A stretch of 64,000 bases of DNA from Ignavibacteriales bacterium (GTDB lineage: Bacteria; Bacteroidota; Ignavibacteria; T3Sed10-11), in the NCBI GenBank assembly GCA_003562775.1, contig PWTU01000190.1, positions 42,381 through 106,380 on the forward strand. Reading direction: 5' to 3'. The position numbers and the translations under genes were made by a program. Below, piece after piece: positions 44,426-54,366 of this stretch (positions are counted from its first letter, which is position 1; each line of letters starts with the position of its first letter). The notes under the pieces were generated by a model. It made no database searches and was not told the DNA's origin. It worked only from the letters and a program-made list of their open reading frames with translations.

Positions 44426-45166
44426 GTGATTCAAAACGATCATGCAATAACCGTAGAAAACCTGACAAAGAAATTCGGCGACTTTACCGCCGTCGATAAA
44501 GTCAGCTTCAGGGTAAAGGAAGGAGAGATATTCGGATTTCTCGGCGCGAACGGAGCGGGTAAGACAACGGTCATTCGAATGCTGTGCGGGTTGCTTACCT
44601 CCACCTCAGGTAATGCCAACGTTGCAGGTTACGATATAAATACTCAATCGGAGCAGGTAAAGCGAAACATCGGTTATATGTCGCAAAAGTTTTCGCTTTA
44701 CAACGACTTAACCGTTATGGAAAACTTGCTTTTTTTCGGCGGGGTATATGGGATTACAAGTAAGATATTACAAGATCGAATATCCTGGGCAATTGATATG
44801 GCTGGATTGCAGGATCGTACCTCGCTGTTGACCGGGTCATTACCGGTAGGATGGAAACAGCGGCTCGCGCTGGGGTGCGCACTCTTACATCGTCCGAAGA
44901 TTGTTTTTCTTGACGAACCGACCGGCGGTGTCGATCCGATTTCACGACGGCGATTCTGGGAGCTGATCCATACCCTCACCAATGAAGGTACGACCGTTTT
45001 TGTTACAACACATTATCTCGATGAAGCGGAATACTGTAACACGATAGTGCTTCTTCACGCCGGTAAATTAGTTGCAGAAGGGAGTCCGCAGAAATTGAAG
45101 ACCGGGTATAACGTTCAGTCGCTTGAAGATGTGTTTATTCATCTCGTCAACCGGGAGTCGGATTAA
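44426..45166 (+). CDS. ABC-2 exporter ATPase subunit 2 (YbhF C-terminal half-like)
   Basis: A 246-residue ATPase. Walker A is GANGAGKTTV, the Q-loop YMSQKFSLYNDLT, Walker B IVFLDEPTGG with catalytic glutamate, and the H-loop is canonical (TTHYLDEAEYC). The signature is degenerate: GSLPVGWKQRL in place of LSGGQ. The degeneracy complements that of subunit 1. The start is GTG 44426 preceded by TTGGAG. The stop overlaps the start of the first permease (TAATG), showing tight coupling. Confidence 0.93.
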   Translation: MIQNDHAITVENLTKKFGDFTAVDKVSFRVKEGEIFGFLGANGAGKTTVIRMLCGLLTSTSGNANVAGYDINTQSEQVKRNIGYMSQKFSLYNDLTVMENLLFFGGVYGITSKILQDRISWAIDMAGLQDRTSLLTGSLPVGWKQRLALGCALLHRPKIVFLDEPTGGVDPISRRRFWELIHTLTNEGTTVFVTTHYLDEAEYCNTIVLLHAGKLVAEGSPQKLKTGYNVQSLEDVFIHLVNRESD

Positions 45167-46305
45167 TGTTCAACCGGATCATTGCAATAACGCGTAAGGA
45201 ATTCAGACAGATCGGACGCGATAGAAGATCTCTCGGGATACTGATTTTCATCCCCGCATTTATGCTTTTGATGTTCGGGTATGCGGTGAACTTCGATGTC
45301 CGCGATATTTCGCTTGCCGTCTATGATGAAGATGAAAGTACCCTGAGCAGGGAATTTATCGATGCATTTGTTCATTCCGGTTATTTCGATCTGAGATATC
45401 ACCTCGATTCACCGGGGGAAATCGACCGGCTTCTCGATCGTGGTATAGTTCGGATTGCGATAGTGATCCCGCCGGATTTTTCGGAACGAATTCATACCGG
45501 TCGCGATGTACACGTTCAGGTCCTCATCGACGGTGCGAATGCAAGTGCTGCTGCCACGGTGGTGGGTTATGTGAGTACTATTTTTCAGAATTTTTCGATG
45601 GAATTGATGGCTGCTGAGTTTCTTACCGCAACAGGTGCGGCTATTGTTCATCCAATAGATTATCATCCGCGTGTATGGTATAATCCCGAGTTGCGAAGTC
45701 CCGTATTTCTTATACCCGGTTTAATTGCGTTTATTTTGATGGTAACATCGGCCGTCTCGACGTCATTATCGATCGTACGCGAAAAAGAACTCGGCACGAT
45801 GGAACAGATAGCCGTTTCGTCAATTCATCCGGTGGAATTGATACTTGGAAAAATTCTGCCGTTTGTGGTTACATCGATTATCTCGACGGTATTTATATTA
45901 ATCGGCGGTTATGTATTATTCGGCGTCGGCGTTGCCGGTAGTTTTCTTTTATTAAGTATTTTAATCTTACTGTTTCTATTCGTTGCGCTTGGATGGGGAT
46001 TGATGATTTCGACGACGTCGGATACGCAACAGGTTGCATTTATGAAAGCGTTAACAACGACGATGCTGCCGACGTTTATATTGTCTGGTTTTGTTTTTCC
46101 GATTCACAATATGCCGGTTGCAATTCAGGTGATTACGTATGCAGTACCTGCCAGATATTTTCTCGACGCACTTCGGGCGATTATGGTAAAGGGAGTAGGA
46201 TTGACATTTTTCTGGGAGCAGATTATTGCATTAAGTATTTTCGGATTTATCCTGGTCATCGCGAGCACAATCCGTATGAATAGACGGGGATATGTAACCA
46301 TATGA
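45166..46305 (+). CDS. ABC-2 type permease 1 (YbhS-like)
   Basis: A 379-residue inner-membrane subunit. A cytoplasmic start (ITRKEFRQIGRDRRSLGILI) and one helix are followed by a large periplasmic domain (about 45-180). Five more helices lie in the C-terminal half. The family signature VREKELGTMEQIAVSSIHPVE and the loop SGFVFPIHNMPVAIQVITY are the ABC2_membrane pattern. It overlaps the ATPase gene by one base and the second permease by four. It probably heterodimerises with the next product to form the export channel. Confidence 0.92.
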   Translation: MFNRIIAITRKEFRQIGRDRRSLGILIFIPAFMLLMFGYAVNFDVRDISLAVYDEDESTLSREFIDAFVHSGYFDLRYHLDSPGEIDRLLDRGIVRIAIVIPPDFSERIHTGRDVHVQVLIDGANASAAATVVGYVSTIFQNFSMELMAAEFLTATGAAIVHPIDYHPRVWYNPELRSPVFLIPGLIAFILMVTSAVSTSLSIVREKELGTMEQIAVSSIHPVELILGKILPFVVTSIISTVFILIGGYVLFGVGVAGSFLLLSILILLFLFVALGWGLMISTTSDTQQVAFMKALTTTMLPTFILSGFVFPIHNMPVAIQVITYAVPARYFLDALRAIMVKGVGLTFFWEQIIALSIFGFILVIASTIRMNRRGYVTI

Positions 46306-47429
46306 GAGTCATCATTCATTTGCTGAAGAAAGAATTTGCACAATTCAAGCGCGATAAAAGTATGATCGCAATTGTGTTGCTCGCTCCGATGATACAACTG
46401 ATCATTTTAGGATACGCAGCAAATATGGATGTACTAAATATTCCTATGGTCGTTCTCGATATGGACAATAGCGTAGAGAGCAGACAATTGATTGGCAGCT
46501 TTTCCAATTCCGGATATTATTCTATTGTAGAATACGCGGAATCTATGAACGATATCGATAGGTACCTCGACCGCGGAGTCGCCGGCGTAGCGCTTGTGAT
46601 ACCCCGGAATTTCGCCGGGGATCTGCTTGGCGAAAAATACCCGCAACTACAGCTTATAGTAGACGGTACGGAAACAAATACCGCAACTACCGGTATGAAT
46701 TTTGCCTCGATGATTATTTCCCGTTATTCACAAAACATTGTTATCGATCGACTTGAGCGGTCGTCGATGATTACAACGCCGCCGAAGGTAATACCCGGGA
46801 TTCGCATCTGGTACAATCCGGATCTCGCAAGCCGCAATTTTATGATTCCCGGAATTGTCGGAATGCTGTTGATGGTAATTACGATCAATCTCACGTCGCT
46901 TTCGATTGTTAAAGAGAAAGAGATTGGTACATATGAACAACTGGTAGTAACTCCGATAACTGGGTATCAGTTGCTGGCCGGCAAAACAATTCCGTTTATG
47001 ATTATCGGTATGGCAGACGTTATGCTTGTTGTCTCTGTTGCGTTTTTACTATTCGGGATTCCGGTTAAAGGCAGTATTGTACTCTTGTTTGTTTTGAGCT
47101 TGATATTTTTGTTGACGACAATGGGACTCGGTTTGTTTGTTTCCACAATTTCACGAACGCAGCAACAGGCAATGATGACTTCGGTATTTTTCGTGATGCT
47201 GCCGATGATCTTTTTATCCGGATTTGTTTTTCCGATCGAGAATATGCCGGCAATATTTCAGAAAATTTCATATCTTTTGCCCTTGCGATATTTCTTCGAG
47301 ATAGTGCGGGGAATATTTCTCAAAGGAACCGGCATTGCCGAATTATGGGCTCAGGCGTTGTTGCTCTCAATTTTCGGCGTTGCGATCTTCATATTGAGTG
47401 CCCTTCGATTTCGAAAGAAAATCGGTTAA
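46302..47429 (+). CDS. ABC-2 type permease 2 (YbhR-like)
   Basis: A 375-residue partner of permease 1 with the same layout: LLKKEFAQFKRDKSMIAIVL at the start, a periplasmic domain, the VKEKEIGTYEQLVVTPITGY motif and the SGFVFPIENMPAIFQKISYL loop. It overlaps the first permease by four bases and is the last gene of the operon. Transport of drugs, lipids or cations is possible; E. coli YbhGFSR is linked to cephalosporin and chloramphenicol sensitivity and to sodium/lithium efflux, but substrate here is unknown. Confidence 0.92.
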   Translation: MRVIIHLLKKEFAQFKRDKSMIAIVLLAPMIQLIILGYAANMDVLNIPMVVLDMDNSVESRQLIGSFSNSGYYSIVEYAESMNDIDRYLDRGVAGVALVIPRNFAGDLLGEKYPQLQLIVDGTETNTATTGMNFASMIISRYSQNIVIDRLERSSMITTPPKVIPGIRIWYNPDLASRNFMIPGIVGMLLMVITINLTSLSIVKEKEIGTYEQLVVTPITGYQLLAGKTIPFMIIGMADVMLVVSVAFLLFGIPVKGSIVLLFVLSLIFLLTTMGLGLFVSTISRTQQQAMMTSVFFVMLPMIFLSGFVFPIENMPAIFQKISYLLPLRYFFEIVRGIFLKGTGIAELWAQALLLSIFGVAIFILSALRFRKKIG

Positions 47430-47453
47430 ATTAATGGAGTTTGTTAGTTCAGT

Positions 47454-47488
47454 GGCTTGTTTGAGCAAATTGGCTCGTTTGAGCAAAT
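47454..47488. repeat. Tandem 17-bp direct repeat upstream of the toxin-antitoxin-like pair
   Basis: GGCTTGTTTGAGCAAAT (47454-47470) recurs with one change as GGCTCGTTTGAGCAAAT (47472-47488), period 18. GAGC and GCTC also form a small dyad across the junction. It may be an operator for the downstream pair or a chance microrepeat. Confidence 0.6.
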
Positions 47489-47508
47489 AGTCTGCCTGTT
47501 GAAATTTC

Positions 47509-47536
47509 TTGATAATTATTATAAATTTAATATAGA
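47509..47536 (+). promoter_or_regulatory. Candidate promoter of the toxin-antitoxin-like pair
   Basis: TTGATA and TATAGA are separated by 16 bases, about 32 bases before the ATG at 47568, in an AT-rich stretch. Confidence 0.4.
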
Positions 47537-47567
47537 TATGTAAATATAAAATAGGTGACAATCTTTT

Positions 47568-47837
47568 ATGGAAATGTATGAATTAGTAATCGAAATGAAA
47601 TTACTTGAACGGCGTTTAATGTTGTACGAGGAAAAATATGGCGTTTTAAGCGATGATTTTTATAACGCATTAATGACCGGAAAACTTGAACGCTATGATG
47701 AGTATGATGAAACGAGAAACGATTTCAGCCGTTGGAAGGGTTTATATGAAACTTGGAAAAGGCGTAAACAAGAATATGATGCGCAAATAAAGGAAAAAGA
47801 TATATCCGGTTCACTTCGTATTAATCCTGCCTATTAA
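47568..47837 (+). CDS. Putative antitoxin partner of the TumE-like protein
   Basis: An 89-residue, mostly helical charged protein. I do not recognise a named family with certainty, but the pattern [20 protein letters not shown] then [20 protein letters not shown] and a W-rich end ([18 protein letters not shown]) resembles small proteins often encoded just before toxin genes, in which KYG-xSxxFY-xxxxGxL motifs recur. It has an AGGTGA site and its stop overlaps the next start (TAATG), so the two are translated together. An antitoxin role is inferred from this arrangement. It has no evident helix-turn-helix. Confidence 0.6.
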   Translation: MEMYELVIEMKLLERRLMLYEEKYGVLSDDFYNALMTGKLERYDEYDETRNDFSRWKGLYETWKRRKQEYDAQIKEKDISGSLRINPAY

Positions 47838-48256
47838 TGGAGACTAACCCGCTAGGATCATTATCAGAATATAGTCGATATATTGTAGAAGTATTGAATA
47901 GATCTTCTGTTAAATATTCAACCGTGAAGACCTGGTCGACCAGCCCCTATACGGGCATAGCAGAGGGTGAAGTATATTTTGTCAACGATATTCGTTTACG
48001 ATTAAGAGAAGAACTCGACTTCAATGACAATTTAATTACAGCGTACGGTTATGAAATTTATCAAAAAGGGAAAAAACTCTATTGGTATGATGACTTTCCA
48101 CATCCACATGACCCCAATTTGGCTTCAACATTTCCCCATCACAAACACGTCGAACCCAACATCAAAAATAATCGAGCTCCGGCGCCAGGAATTAGTTTTA
48201 AAAAGCCAAATATACAACAAATTATTGAAGAAATAGAAAAATTTATTGAAAGATAA
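47837..48256 (+). CDS. TumE-family (DUF6516) toxin-like protein
   Basis: A 139-residue basic protein with the TumE/DUF6516 pattern: a beta-sheet core ([39 protein letters not shown]) followed by the histidine-rich signature FPHPHDPN and [10 protein letters not shown], then a C-terminal helix ([14 protein letters not shown]). Proteins of this family are predicted or shown to be toxins of type II systems and resemble small RNases in pattern, but activity here is inferred. The gene lies in an isolated pair flanked by non-coding gaps, the usual context for mobile toxin-antitoxin modules. Confidence 0.7.
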   Translation: METNPLGSLSEYSRYIVEVLNRSSVKYSTVKTWSTSPYTGIAEGEVYFVNDIRLRLREELDFNDNLITAYGYEIYQKGKKLYWYDDFPHPHDPNLASTFPHHKHVEPNIKNNRAPAPGISFKKPNIQQIIEEIEKFIER

Positions 48257-48547
48257 GCGGATGACTTTAGCTTATGAAGACTTCAAAAGCCCTGAAACAA
48301 TTAAACGGTAAAATATTTTCATCAATGGATGGAACATACCTGAATATTTTAATATATTCTGTTCATTTCGTATTAATCATATCTACCCGGCATTCGATGC
48401 TATAATTCTTATTCGTGGGAGTTCCATTTTCGTGGGAGAACTCCCCATGTAGAATTCCCCACCAAACCTTGCCACATTACTACTCTTTTCTTACATTAGA
48501 ATAAACCAACATAAGAAAATTTCTATTCAATTAAGACGGGGTTTACA
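48257..48547. other. Intergenic region between the TumE-like gene and transaldolase
   Basis: No supported gene. A short ORF from the ATG at 48273 lacks a ribosome binding site and family features. One hairpin stands out: GGGAGTT (48417-48423) pairs with AACTCCC (48439-48445), and TTCGTGGGAG occurs twice within it. There is no T-run right after it, so terminator function is uncertain. Confidence 0.5.
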
Positions 48548-49693
48548 ATGACGCCTTTACACCAAATTGCACAACTCGGACAAAGCATCTGGATGGATAA
48601 TATCAGCCGCGGTATGATAAAACGTGGCGAATTGCGAAAAATGGTCGATCAGGGACTGCTCGGTGTTACTTCCAATCCGACCATTTTTGAAAAAGCAATC
48701 AGCGGCAGCGATGATTACGACGATCAGATCCGTGAACTCGTTGAAAAAAACCCGGATATCGATGCCGGTGAAATTATTCAGGAATTAATGATAGAAGATA
48801 TCCGTATGGCGTGCGATATCCTGAAGCCGGTTTATGAAAAAACCGGGGGTGCAGATGGATTTGTAAGCATTGAAGTTACCCCGCGAAAAGCACACGATAC
48901 AGAAGCAACTATAGAGGAAGTACGGTATGTGTGGGATAGAATAAATCGCCCGAATCTGATGGTAAAAATACCGACAACCGATGAAGGCCTACCCGCGATC
49001 GAGCAAATGATCTATGAAGGTAAAAATATCAACGTTACATTGATATTTGCCGTTGAGCGATACAAGCAGGTTGCAGATGCCTATATTTCCGGTATTGAAA
49101 AGAGGGTACATGAAGGTAAACCGGTTGATCATGTCTCATCCGTTGCGAGTGTGTTTGTCAGTCGAATTGATACACTCGTCGACACATTGCTTGACCAAAA
49201 AATAAAGGAAGTCCCCGAAGACCTTGAAAAAGAGCAATATAAAAATTTAATGGGCATTGCAGCAGTGGCAAATACCAAACTGGTTTATCAGGCATATAAA
49301 GAAAAGTTCACCGGACAACGATTCGTTCGTCTGACTGAAAAAAAAGCGAAGGTACAACGCCCGCTCTGGGGGAGTACAAGTGCGAAAAATCCCGATTATG
49401 ATGATCTTAAATACGTCGCATCGTTGATCGGTCCGGATACCGTAAATACCGTGCCGCCGAATACCTATGAAGCGATTCTTGAAAAAGCCAGACCTGACAA
49501 AACAATCGAGAAAAACGTCGAAACTGCGCGTGAACAAATCGAGGAACTTAAAAAAGCAGGCATCGATACGGATTGGGTGATGAAAAAGCTTGAAGATGAC
49601 GGGGTTGCGGCGTTTGAGAAATCGTTTGATGGGTTGTACAAAAAGCTTAAGGATAAGAAGAAAGAATTTACCGCCTCATCGGTTAATTCATAG
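48548..49693 (+). CDS. tal: Transaldolase, long bacterial form
   Basis: Pentose phosphate pathway enzyme moving a dihydroxyacetone unit between sugar phosphates. The Schiff-base lysine is K140 in NLMVKIPTTDEGLPAIE. Other signatures are SIWMDNISRGMI, LLGVTSNPTIFEKAI near residue 40 and NVTLIFAVERYKQVADAYI. At 381 residues it is the longer transaldolase type often found alone or fused to glucose-6-phosphate isomerase; no isomerase domain follows here. tamB starts 20 bases later. Confidence 0.95.
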   Translation: MTPLHQIAQLGQSIWMDNISRGMIKRGELRKMVDQGLLGVTSNPTIFEKAISGSDDYDDQIRELVEKNPDIDAGEIIQELMIEDIRMACDILKPVYEKTGGADGFVSIEVTPRKAHDTEATIEEVRYVWDRINRPNLMVKIPTTDEGLPAIEQMIYEGKNINVTLIFAVERYKQVADAYISGIEKRVHEGKPVDHVSSVASVFVSRIDTLVDTLLDQKIKEVPEDLEKEQYKNLMGIAAVANTKLVYQAYKEKFTGQRFVRLTEKKAKVQRPLWGSTSAKNPDYDDLKYVASLIGPDTVNTVPPNTYEAILEKARPDKTIEKNVETAREQIEELKKAGIDTDWVMKKLEDDGVAAFEKSFDGLYKKLKDKKKEFTASSVNS

Positions 49694-49713
49694 AGCATAA
49701 TTAGAGACTGTGT

Positions 49714-52700
49714 ATGCGTAAAGTGTTGAAAATAGGATTGTGGGTTAGTGCGGCGGCTCTGCTTTTATTTTTACTATTTATTATTGCTCTTCAGACTGCT
49801 CCCGTTCAGAATTATATTGCGCAAAAATTAAGTCAACAGCTATCGAATAATCTTGATACAAAGATTTACGTTGACAGGGTGAGGATTCGTGTACCCCGGT
49901 CCATATACCTCGATGGATTGTATATCGAAGACCAGCAACAGGATACGCTCTGGTATAGCGAAACTCTCGCTCTGGAACTCGATATGTTCGGACTTATTCG
50001 CAACAAGCTGAACATCCACTATTTCTCGCTTGAAAATGTTACCGCGAATGTTTATCGACTCGAACCCGGGGGGAAATTCAATTTCGATTTTATTTTGGCG
50101 GCTTTTACTGATGAAGAACCGCCGGAGGATGTCCCGGGAAAAGAACCCGGAAAACCCTGGAATATTGTAATCGACCGAATATCATTGAAAAATTTCAATA
50201 CTCAATTTGCAGACCAAACAGCGGAAGAAGAAGTAAAAATCCGTTTTGAAAATTTAAATCTTAAACTTAACGATATACGTTTTTCTTCTCTCGATAATGT
50301 CGTGAAGGCAGAATCGTTGGAGCTCGGTATTGCGGAAATGGCGTATCATTCTTCAAATGGAGAGAATGAGATTCCGCAAGAAGGGGTTGATTTTACCAAT
50401 GTGCGGTTATCGGATATTAAAGTTGATATCAGGGAGATGTTTTTTGGCGGTGAGGGTGGTTCCGCTAATATTCACTCTTTTACGTTGATGGAGCAGCGTG
50501 GATTCTCATTAAAAGATTTCACGGCATTAATATCCGTCGATGAGCAAAGCACAAGCATTGATAACTTATATATTGAAACGGGTCATTCAATTATTGATGC
50601 TTCTTTTCTGGCTGAATTTCAATCTTTCGAAAGTGCACGCAATAATCCCGAGTTGATACATATTGATTTTATACTTAAGGAATCTTTTCTCGGTTTCGGA
50701 GATGCACTGTTTTTTCAACCGGATCTAATCGAACGATTCCCGCTGGAGAAATCTGCCGGAGTAACAATAGTCGCCTCGGCTAAAGGCGCTTTGAACGATC
50801 TTACCATTCAGGAGATAGCAGCACATATGCTGGATGATACGAACTTAAAGATGTACGGCCGCATTACGGGGATGCCGGCATTCGATGAGGCATCGTTCGA
50901 TATTACGATGGAAGAATTCACCACCGGTCGAAACGACATAGTTCGACTCCTCGCCCCGGATATGCTTCCCGGCGATATTATAATTCCACCTTTAATCAAT
51001 TTGACCGGTGTGTACAATGGATCGGTTGATCGGTTCGATACATTCGTCGATGCTCGGACAACATTCGGTCGGGCAACTGCTACAGTAAAAATGGATATTC
51101 GTGATGGACGGGAGCGCTATAATGGAAGCATCGTTGTGAGCCGGTTGGATGCAGGACGGCTGCTCGATCAATCGGATCAATTAGGCGCCGTATCACTTAC
51201 TGCTTCGATAGAGGGGAGCGGATTCGACCTGGAAACTATCGATGCATACCTTGATGCAACGATCGATCAGATATACTTCCAGGGATATGATTATACCGAT
51301 ATGCACATTGACGGACGATTTCGAACTCACCGGTTTACCGGTTATGCGGGAATGGATGATCCGAATCTGACATTTCGTTTTAACGGAGATGTGGAATTTG
51401 CCGATGATGAACCGGCGCTTGCATTTGAATTTGAGCTGGACAATGTCGATCTCCAGGCACTGGGATTTTTAGACGAAGAAATGACTATTCGAGGCGCCAT
51501 CCATGCAGATTTTACCGGAAGTACCATTGAGACAATCAATGGGACGGCGCGAATGAAGGATGTTCTTATTGTACACGAAGGACATCGGTTTCCGATCGAC
51601 TCTCTTATTGTAACGGCAACATCGCAGCCCGGTCTATACCGGATTTTAGTTGAGTCTGATCTCATCGCAGCTTCATACGCTGGAAATGTCAATCTGCTTG
51701 AATTACCGCCTCTTTTAACCGACCATGTTAATTATTATTTCGATCTTCATCATCTGGAAACTATCGATGAAGTACAGAATCGTCATTTCACATTCAGTAT
51801 TGAGTTGTTGAGTCCCGAGTTGTTATTTGAGGTGTTTTTACCGGAGCTCCACGATCTTTCACCAGCTGCGGTGAGGGGTAATTATACCGGTGAAAATCGA
51901 ACTTTAAATATCGAGGTCGATGTACCGTCGGTAACTTACGGAACGTACCTCATCGACTCAATGCGCGTTCACTTTACCTCCGACCGCGATCGCATCGAGT
52001 ACGATATACGTGCCGCTCATGTTGAGATGACCTCGATGAAATTTACAGCCCCGGAAATATCCGGAAATATCCGCGAAAATATTGTATCAACCAATATTGT
52101 TCTTTATGATAACGAATTTGAAACGTTTTTTGCATTGGGTGGTTTGTTCGAAAGTTCGGATACTGTATACACATTTAGCTTAATACCCGGAGATTTGATA
52201 TTGAATTATGTTCGCTGGCAGCTCCCTGAAGAAAATTATATCCTGTTCGGCGATGGTTTATTATATGTATATAATGTTCGTTTGGAACGTGAAGGCAGCC
52301 GGATTGTAGCTCAAAGCCGGGATGATGGATCACGAACGCCGCCCGTAGAGATCATAATCGATGAATTTGATATCTCGGATATTCCGCGAATGATCCGGGA
52401 CGACGATCTTCATATCGCCGGGAATCTCAACGGAAATATTTTACTAACCGATGTATTGACCGAATTGAAGTTGAATATCGGTCTGATTCTTGAAAATTTG
52501 GTTTTCGACCGGCATAAAGTCGGCAGCATTGCATTGAACGTAAGCCAGGAAGTACCCGAGAGATATGACGTAAGCGTCGCTATGAGCCAACAGGATAATC
52601 GGGCTGCGATTACAGGATTTATAAGCACGGGGAATGAAGAGAATGAATTAAATCTCGATATGAATATCGAAAATTTAAATCTTGCTTCGATCGAAGGTTT

Positions 52701-54366
52701 TACATTCGGCGAATTGAAAGATATGAGTGGATCGATTACGGGCGATCTGTCTATTACCGGTTCATCCGTGTCGCCCGATGTGAACGGATCAATAACCTTC
52801 CGGGATGCCTTATTTACGGTTACACAACTGAATTCACAGCTTCGTTTGGCGCAGGAAACTCTCACGTTCAATCGCGACGGCGTTATATTTCCGGATGTCA
52901 CCATTCTCGATTCTGCCGGTAATAGAGCAATTATCACCGGCAGTATTTTTACGGCGGATTTTTCGGATTTCCGTTTTGCCCTTGATGTGCGGTCTTCAAA
53001 TTTCATGTTGATGAATACGTCGCGTCAGCATAACGAATTATTTTACGGACGAATTCTGATCGACAGCGATATACGAATTCGGGGAGACCAGCGTTTGCCC
53101 GTTATTAATGCTTCCATCGGTTTGAAGGATGGAACGAGTATTAATGTTATTGTTCCCGAACAGGATCCCGAAGTAATCGAGCGTGCGGGCATTGTAGAGT
53201 TTGTTAAGATGGATGGAAACCACCAGCCCGTTTATGAGGTAGATGAACGACCGGATACCATCCGTACCGGACTTCAGGGACTGGATATTACGGCAAATAT
53301 CGATGTCGGCTTACAAACCGTACTACGGGTTCTCATCGATGAACAGGCGGGTGATTATCTCCAGGTACGTGGAGGAGGCACATTGAGTTTTGGGTTGGAT
53401 CCGAGCGGATTAATGAGTCTTGCCGGCAGGTATGAGATAACACAGGGATCTTACCAGATGACTTTCTATGAAATATCCCGTCGGCGATTTGACATTCGAC
53501 CGGGAAGCAACATTATATGGACGGGCGATCCGGTGGATGCTGAAATAGATATGACCGCAATATATACCGTTCGGGCATCGGCAGTTGATCTTGTCGCGGA
53601 TCAGGTAGGAGATGATGCACGACCGCAATTCCGGCGTGTACTTCCTTTCCAGGTCCATTTAAATATGAAAGGGAAGCTGATGGCGCCGGAGATTGGTTTT
53701 GAACTTGATATGCCAGAAGAACAACGGGGTGTATTCGGCGGAGTAGTATATCAACAGATACAGCAAATTAATCAAAATGAAACGGAACGTAATAAACAAG
53801 TTTTTGCACTCCTTGTACTTAACAGGTTCTTGCCCGAAAACCCGTTTGAATTCGGTGAGGGCGCCGGTTTAACGGGAACTGCACGGGCAAGCGCAAGTAA
53901 ATTGTTGACGCAACAGTTAAATGCATTATCGGGCAGGTATGTCCGGGGGATGGATATACGGTTTGATGTCGAGTCCTATGAAGAATTTACCGAAGACGGA
54001 CCGGCAGGTCGCACGGCGCTGCAACTGCAAGTCTCCCGCCGGTTTCTCGAAGATCGTTTAATTGTTGAGCTTGGTGGACAGTTTGATATCGAAGGGGAGC
54101 GGGCGCGTCAAACGGAAATAAGCGATCTTGCAGGAGATGTTGCGGTTGAATATATGTTGACTATGGATGGACGATTTCGCGTTCGTGGTTTCAGAAAAAC
54201 CGAACTCACTACACTCGGGGAGGGTGAAATAATATATACCGGCTTATCGCTCGTCTATGCACGGGAATTTAACCGGTTTATGGATCTCTTCAGAAGATCG
54301 CGCGATGTCGATCCCGCACCGGAAGAGGAAATTATTGGAAGCGATGAGCGGGATGGCAAGGAATGA
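49714..54366 (+). CDS. tamB: Translocation and assembly module protein TamB
   Basis: A 1550-residue inner-membrane-anchored protein spanning the periplasm. One N-terminal helix (LLLFLLFIIALQTAPVQNYI) is followed by AsmA-like sequence (IYVDRVRIRVPRSIYLDGLY) and a very long series of short beta strands that form a hydrophobic groove. The C-terminal DUF490/TamB domain (about 1180-1500) includes ITQGSYQMTFYEISRRRFDI and VFALLVLNRFLPENPF. TamB proteins move phospholipids or help insert outer-membrane proteins. Its last four bases overlap the TamL gene (ATGA), confirming a functional pair. Confidence 0.93.
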   Translation: MRKVLKIGLWVSAAALLLFLLFIIALQTAPVQNYIAQKLSQQLSNNLDTKIYVDRVRIRVPRSIYLDGLYIEDQQQDTLWYSETLALELDMFGLIRNKLNIHYFSLENVTANVYRLEPGGKFNFDFILAAFTDEEPPEDVPGKEPGKPWNIVIDRISLKNFNTQFADQTAEEEVKIRFENLNLKLNDIRFSSLDNVVKAESLELGIAEMAYHSSNGENEIPQEGVDFTNVRLSDIKVDIREMFFGGEGGSANIHSFTLMEQRGFSLKDFTALISVDEQSTSIDNLYIETGHSIIDASFLAEFQSFESARNNPELIHIDFILKESFLGFGDALFFQPDLIERFPLEKSAGVTIVASAKGALNDLTIQEIAAHMLDDTNLKMYGRITGMPAFDEASFDITMEEFTTGRNDIVRLLAPDMLPGDIIIPPLINLTGVYNGSVDRFDTFVDARTTFGRATATVKMDIRDGRERYNGSIVVSRLDAGRLLDQSDQLGAVSLTASIEGSGFDLETIDAYLDATIDQIYFQGYDYTDMHIDGRFRTHRFTGYAGMDDPNLTFRFNGDVEFADDEPALAFEFELDNVDLQALGFLDEEMTIRGAIHADFTGSTIETINGTARMKDVLIVHEGHRFPIDSLIVTATSQPGLYRILVESDLIAASYAGNVNLLELPPLLTDHVNYYFDLHHLETIDEVQNRHFTFSIELLSPELLFEVFLPELHDLSPAAVRGNYTGENRTLNIEVDVPSVTYGTYLIDSMRVHFTSDRDRIEYDIRAAHVEMTSMKFTAPEISGNIRENIVSTNIVLYDNEFETFFALGGLFESSDTVYTFSLIPGDLILNYVRWQLPEENYILFGDGLLYVYNVRLEREGSRIVAQSRDDGSRTPPVEIIIDEFDISDIPRMIRDDDLHIAGNLNGNILLTDVLTELKLNIGLILENLVFDRHKVGSIALNVSQEVPERYDVSVAMSQQDNRAAITGFISTGNEENELNLDMNIENLNLASIEGFTFGELKDMSGSITGDLSITGSSVSPDVNGSITFRDALFTVTQLNSQLRLAQETLTFNRDGVIFPDVTILDSAGNRAIITGSIFTADFSDFRFALDVRSSNFMLMNTSRQHNELFYGRILIDSDIRIRGDQRLPVINASIGLKDGTSINVIVPEQDPEVIERAGIVEFVKMDGNHQPVYEVDERPDTIRTGLQGLDITANIDVGLQTVLRVLIDEQAGDYLQVRGGGTLSFGLDPSGLMSLAGRYEITQGSYQMTFYEISRRRFDIRPGSNIIWTGDPVDAEIDMTAIYTVRASAVDLVADQVGDDARPQFRRVLPFQVHLNMKGKLMAPEIGFELDMPEEQRGVFGGVVYQQIQQINQNETERNKQVFALLVLNRFLPENPFEFGEGAGLTGTARASASKLLTQQLNALSGRYVRGMDIRFDVESYEEFTEDGPAGRTALQLQVSRRFLEDRLIVELGGQFDIEGERARQTEISDLAGDVAVEYMLTMDGRFRVRGFRKTELTTLGEGEIIYTGLSLVYAREFNRFMDLFRRSRDVDPAPEEEIIGSDERDGKE

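Noticed and set aside
48273-48404. Short ORF (about 43 residues) after the TumE-like gene
   Set aside because: No ribosome binding site, no family features and a composition like the surrounding non-coding DNA.
52410-53006. 198-residue minus-strand ORF inside tamB
   Set aside because: Shadow of the coding frame of a clear TamB protein; no ribosome binding site or signature.
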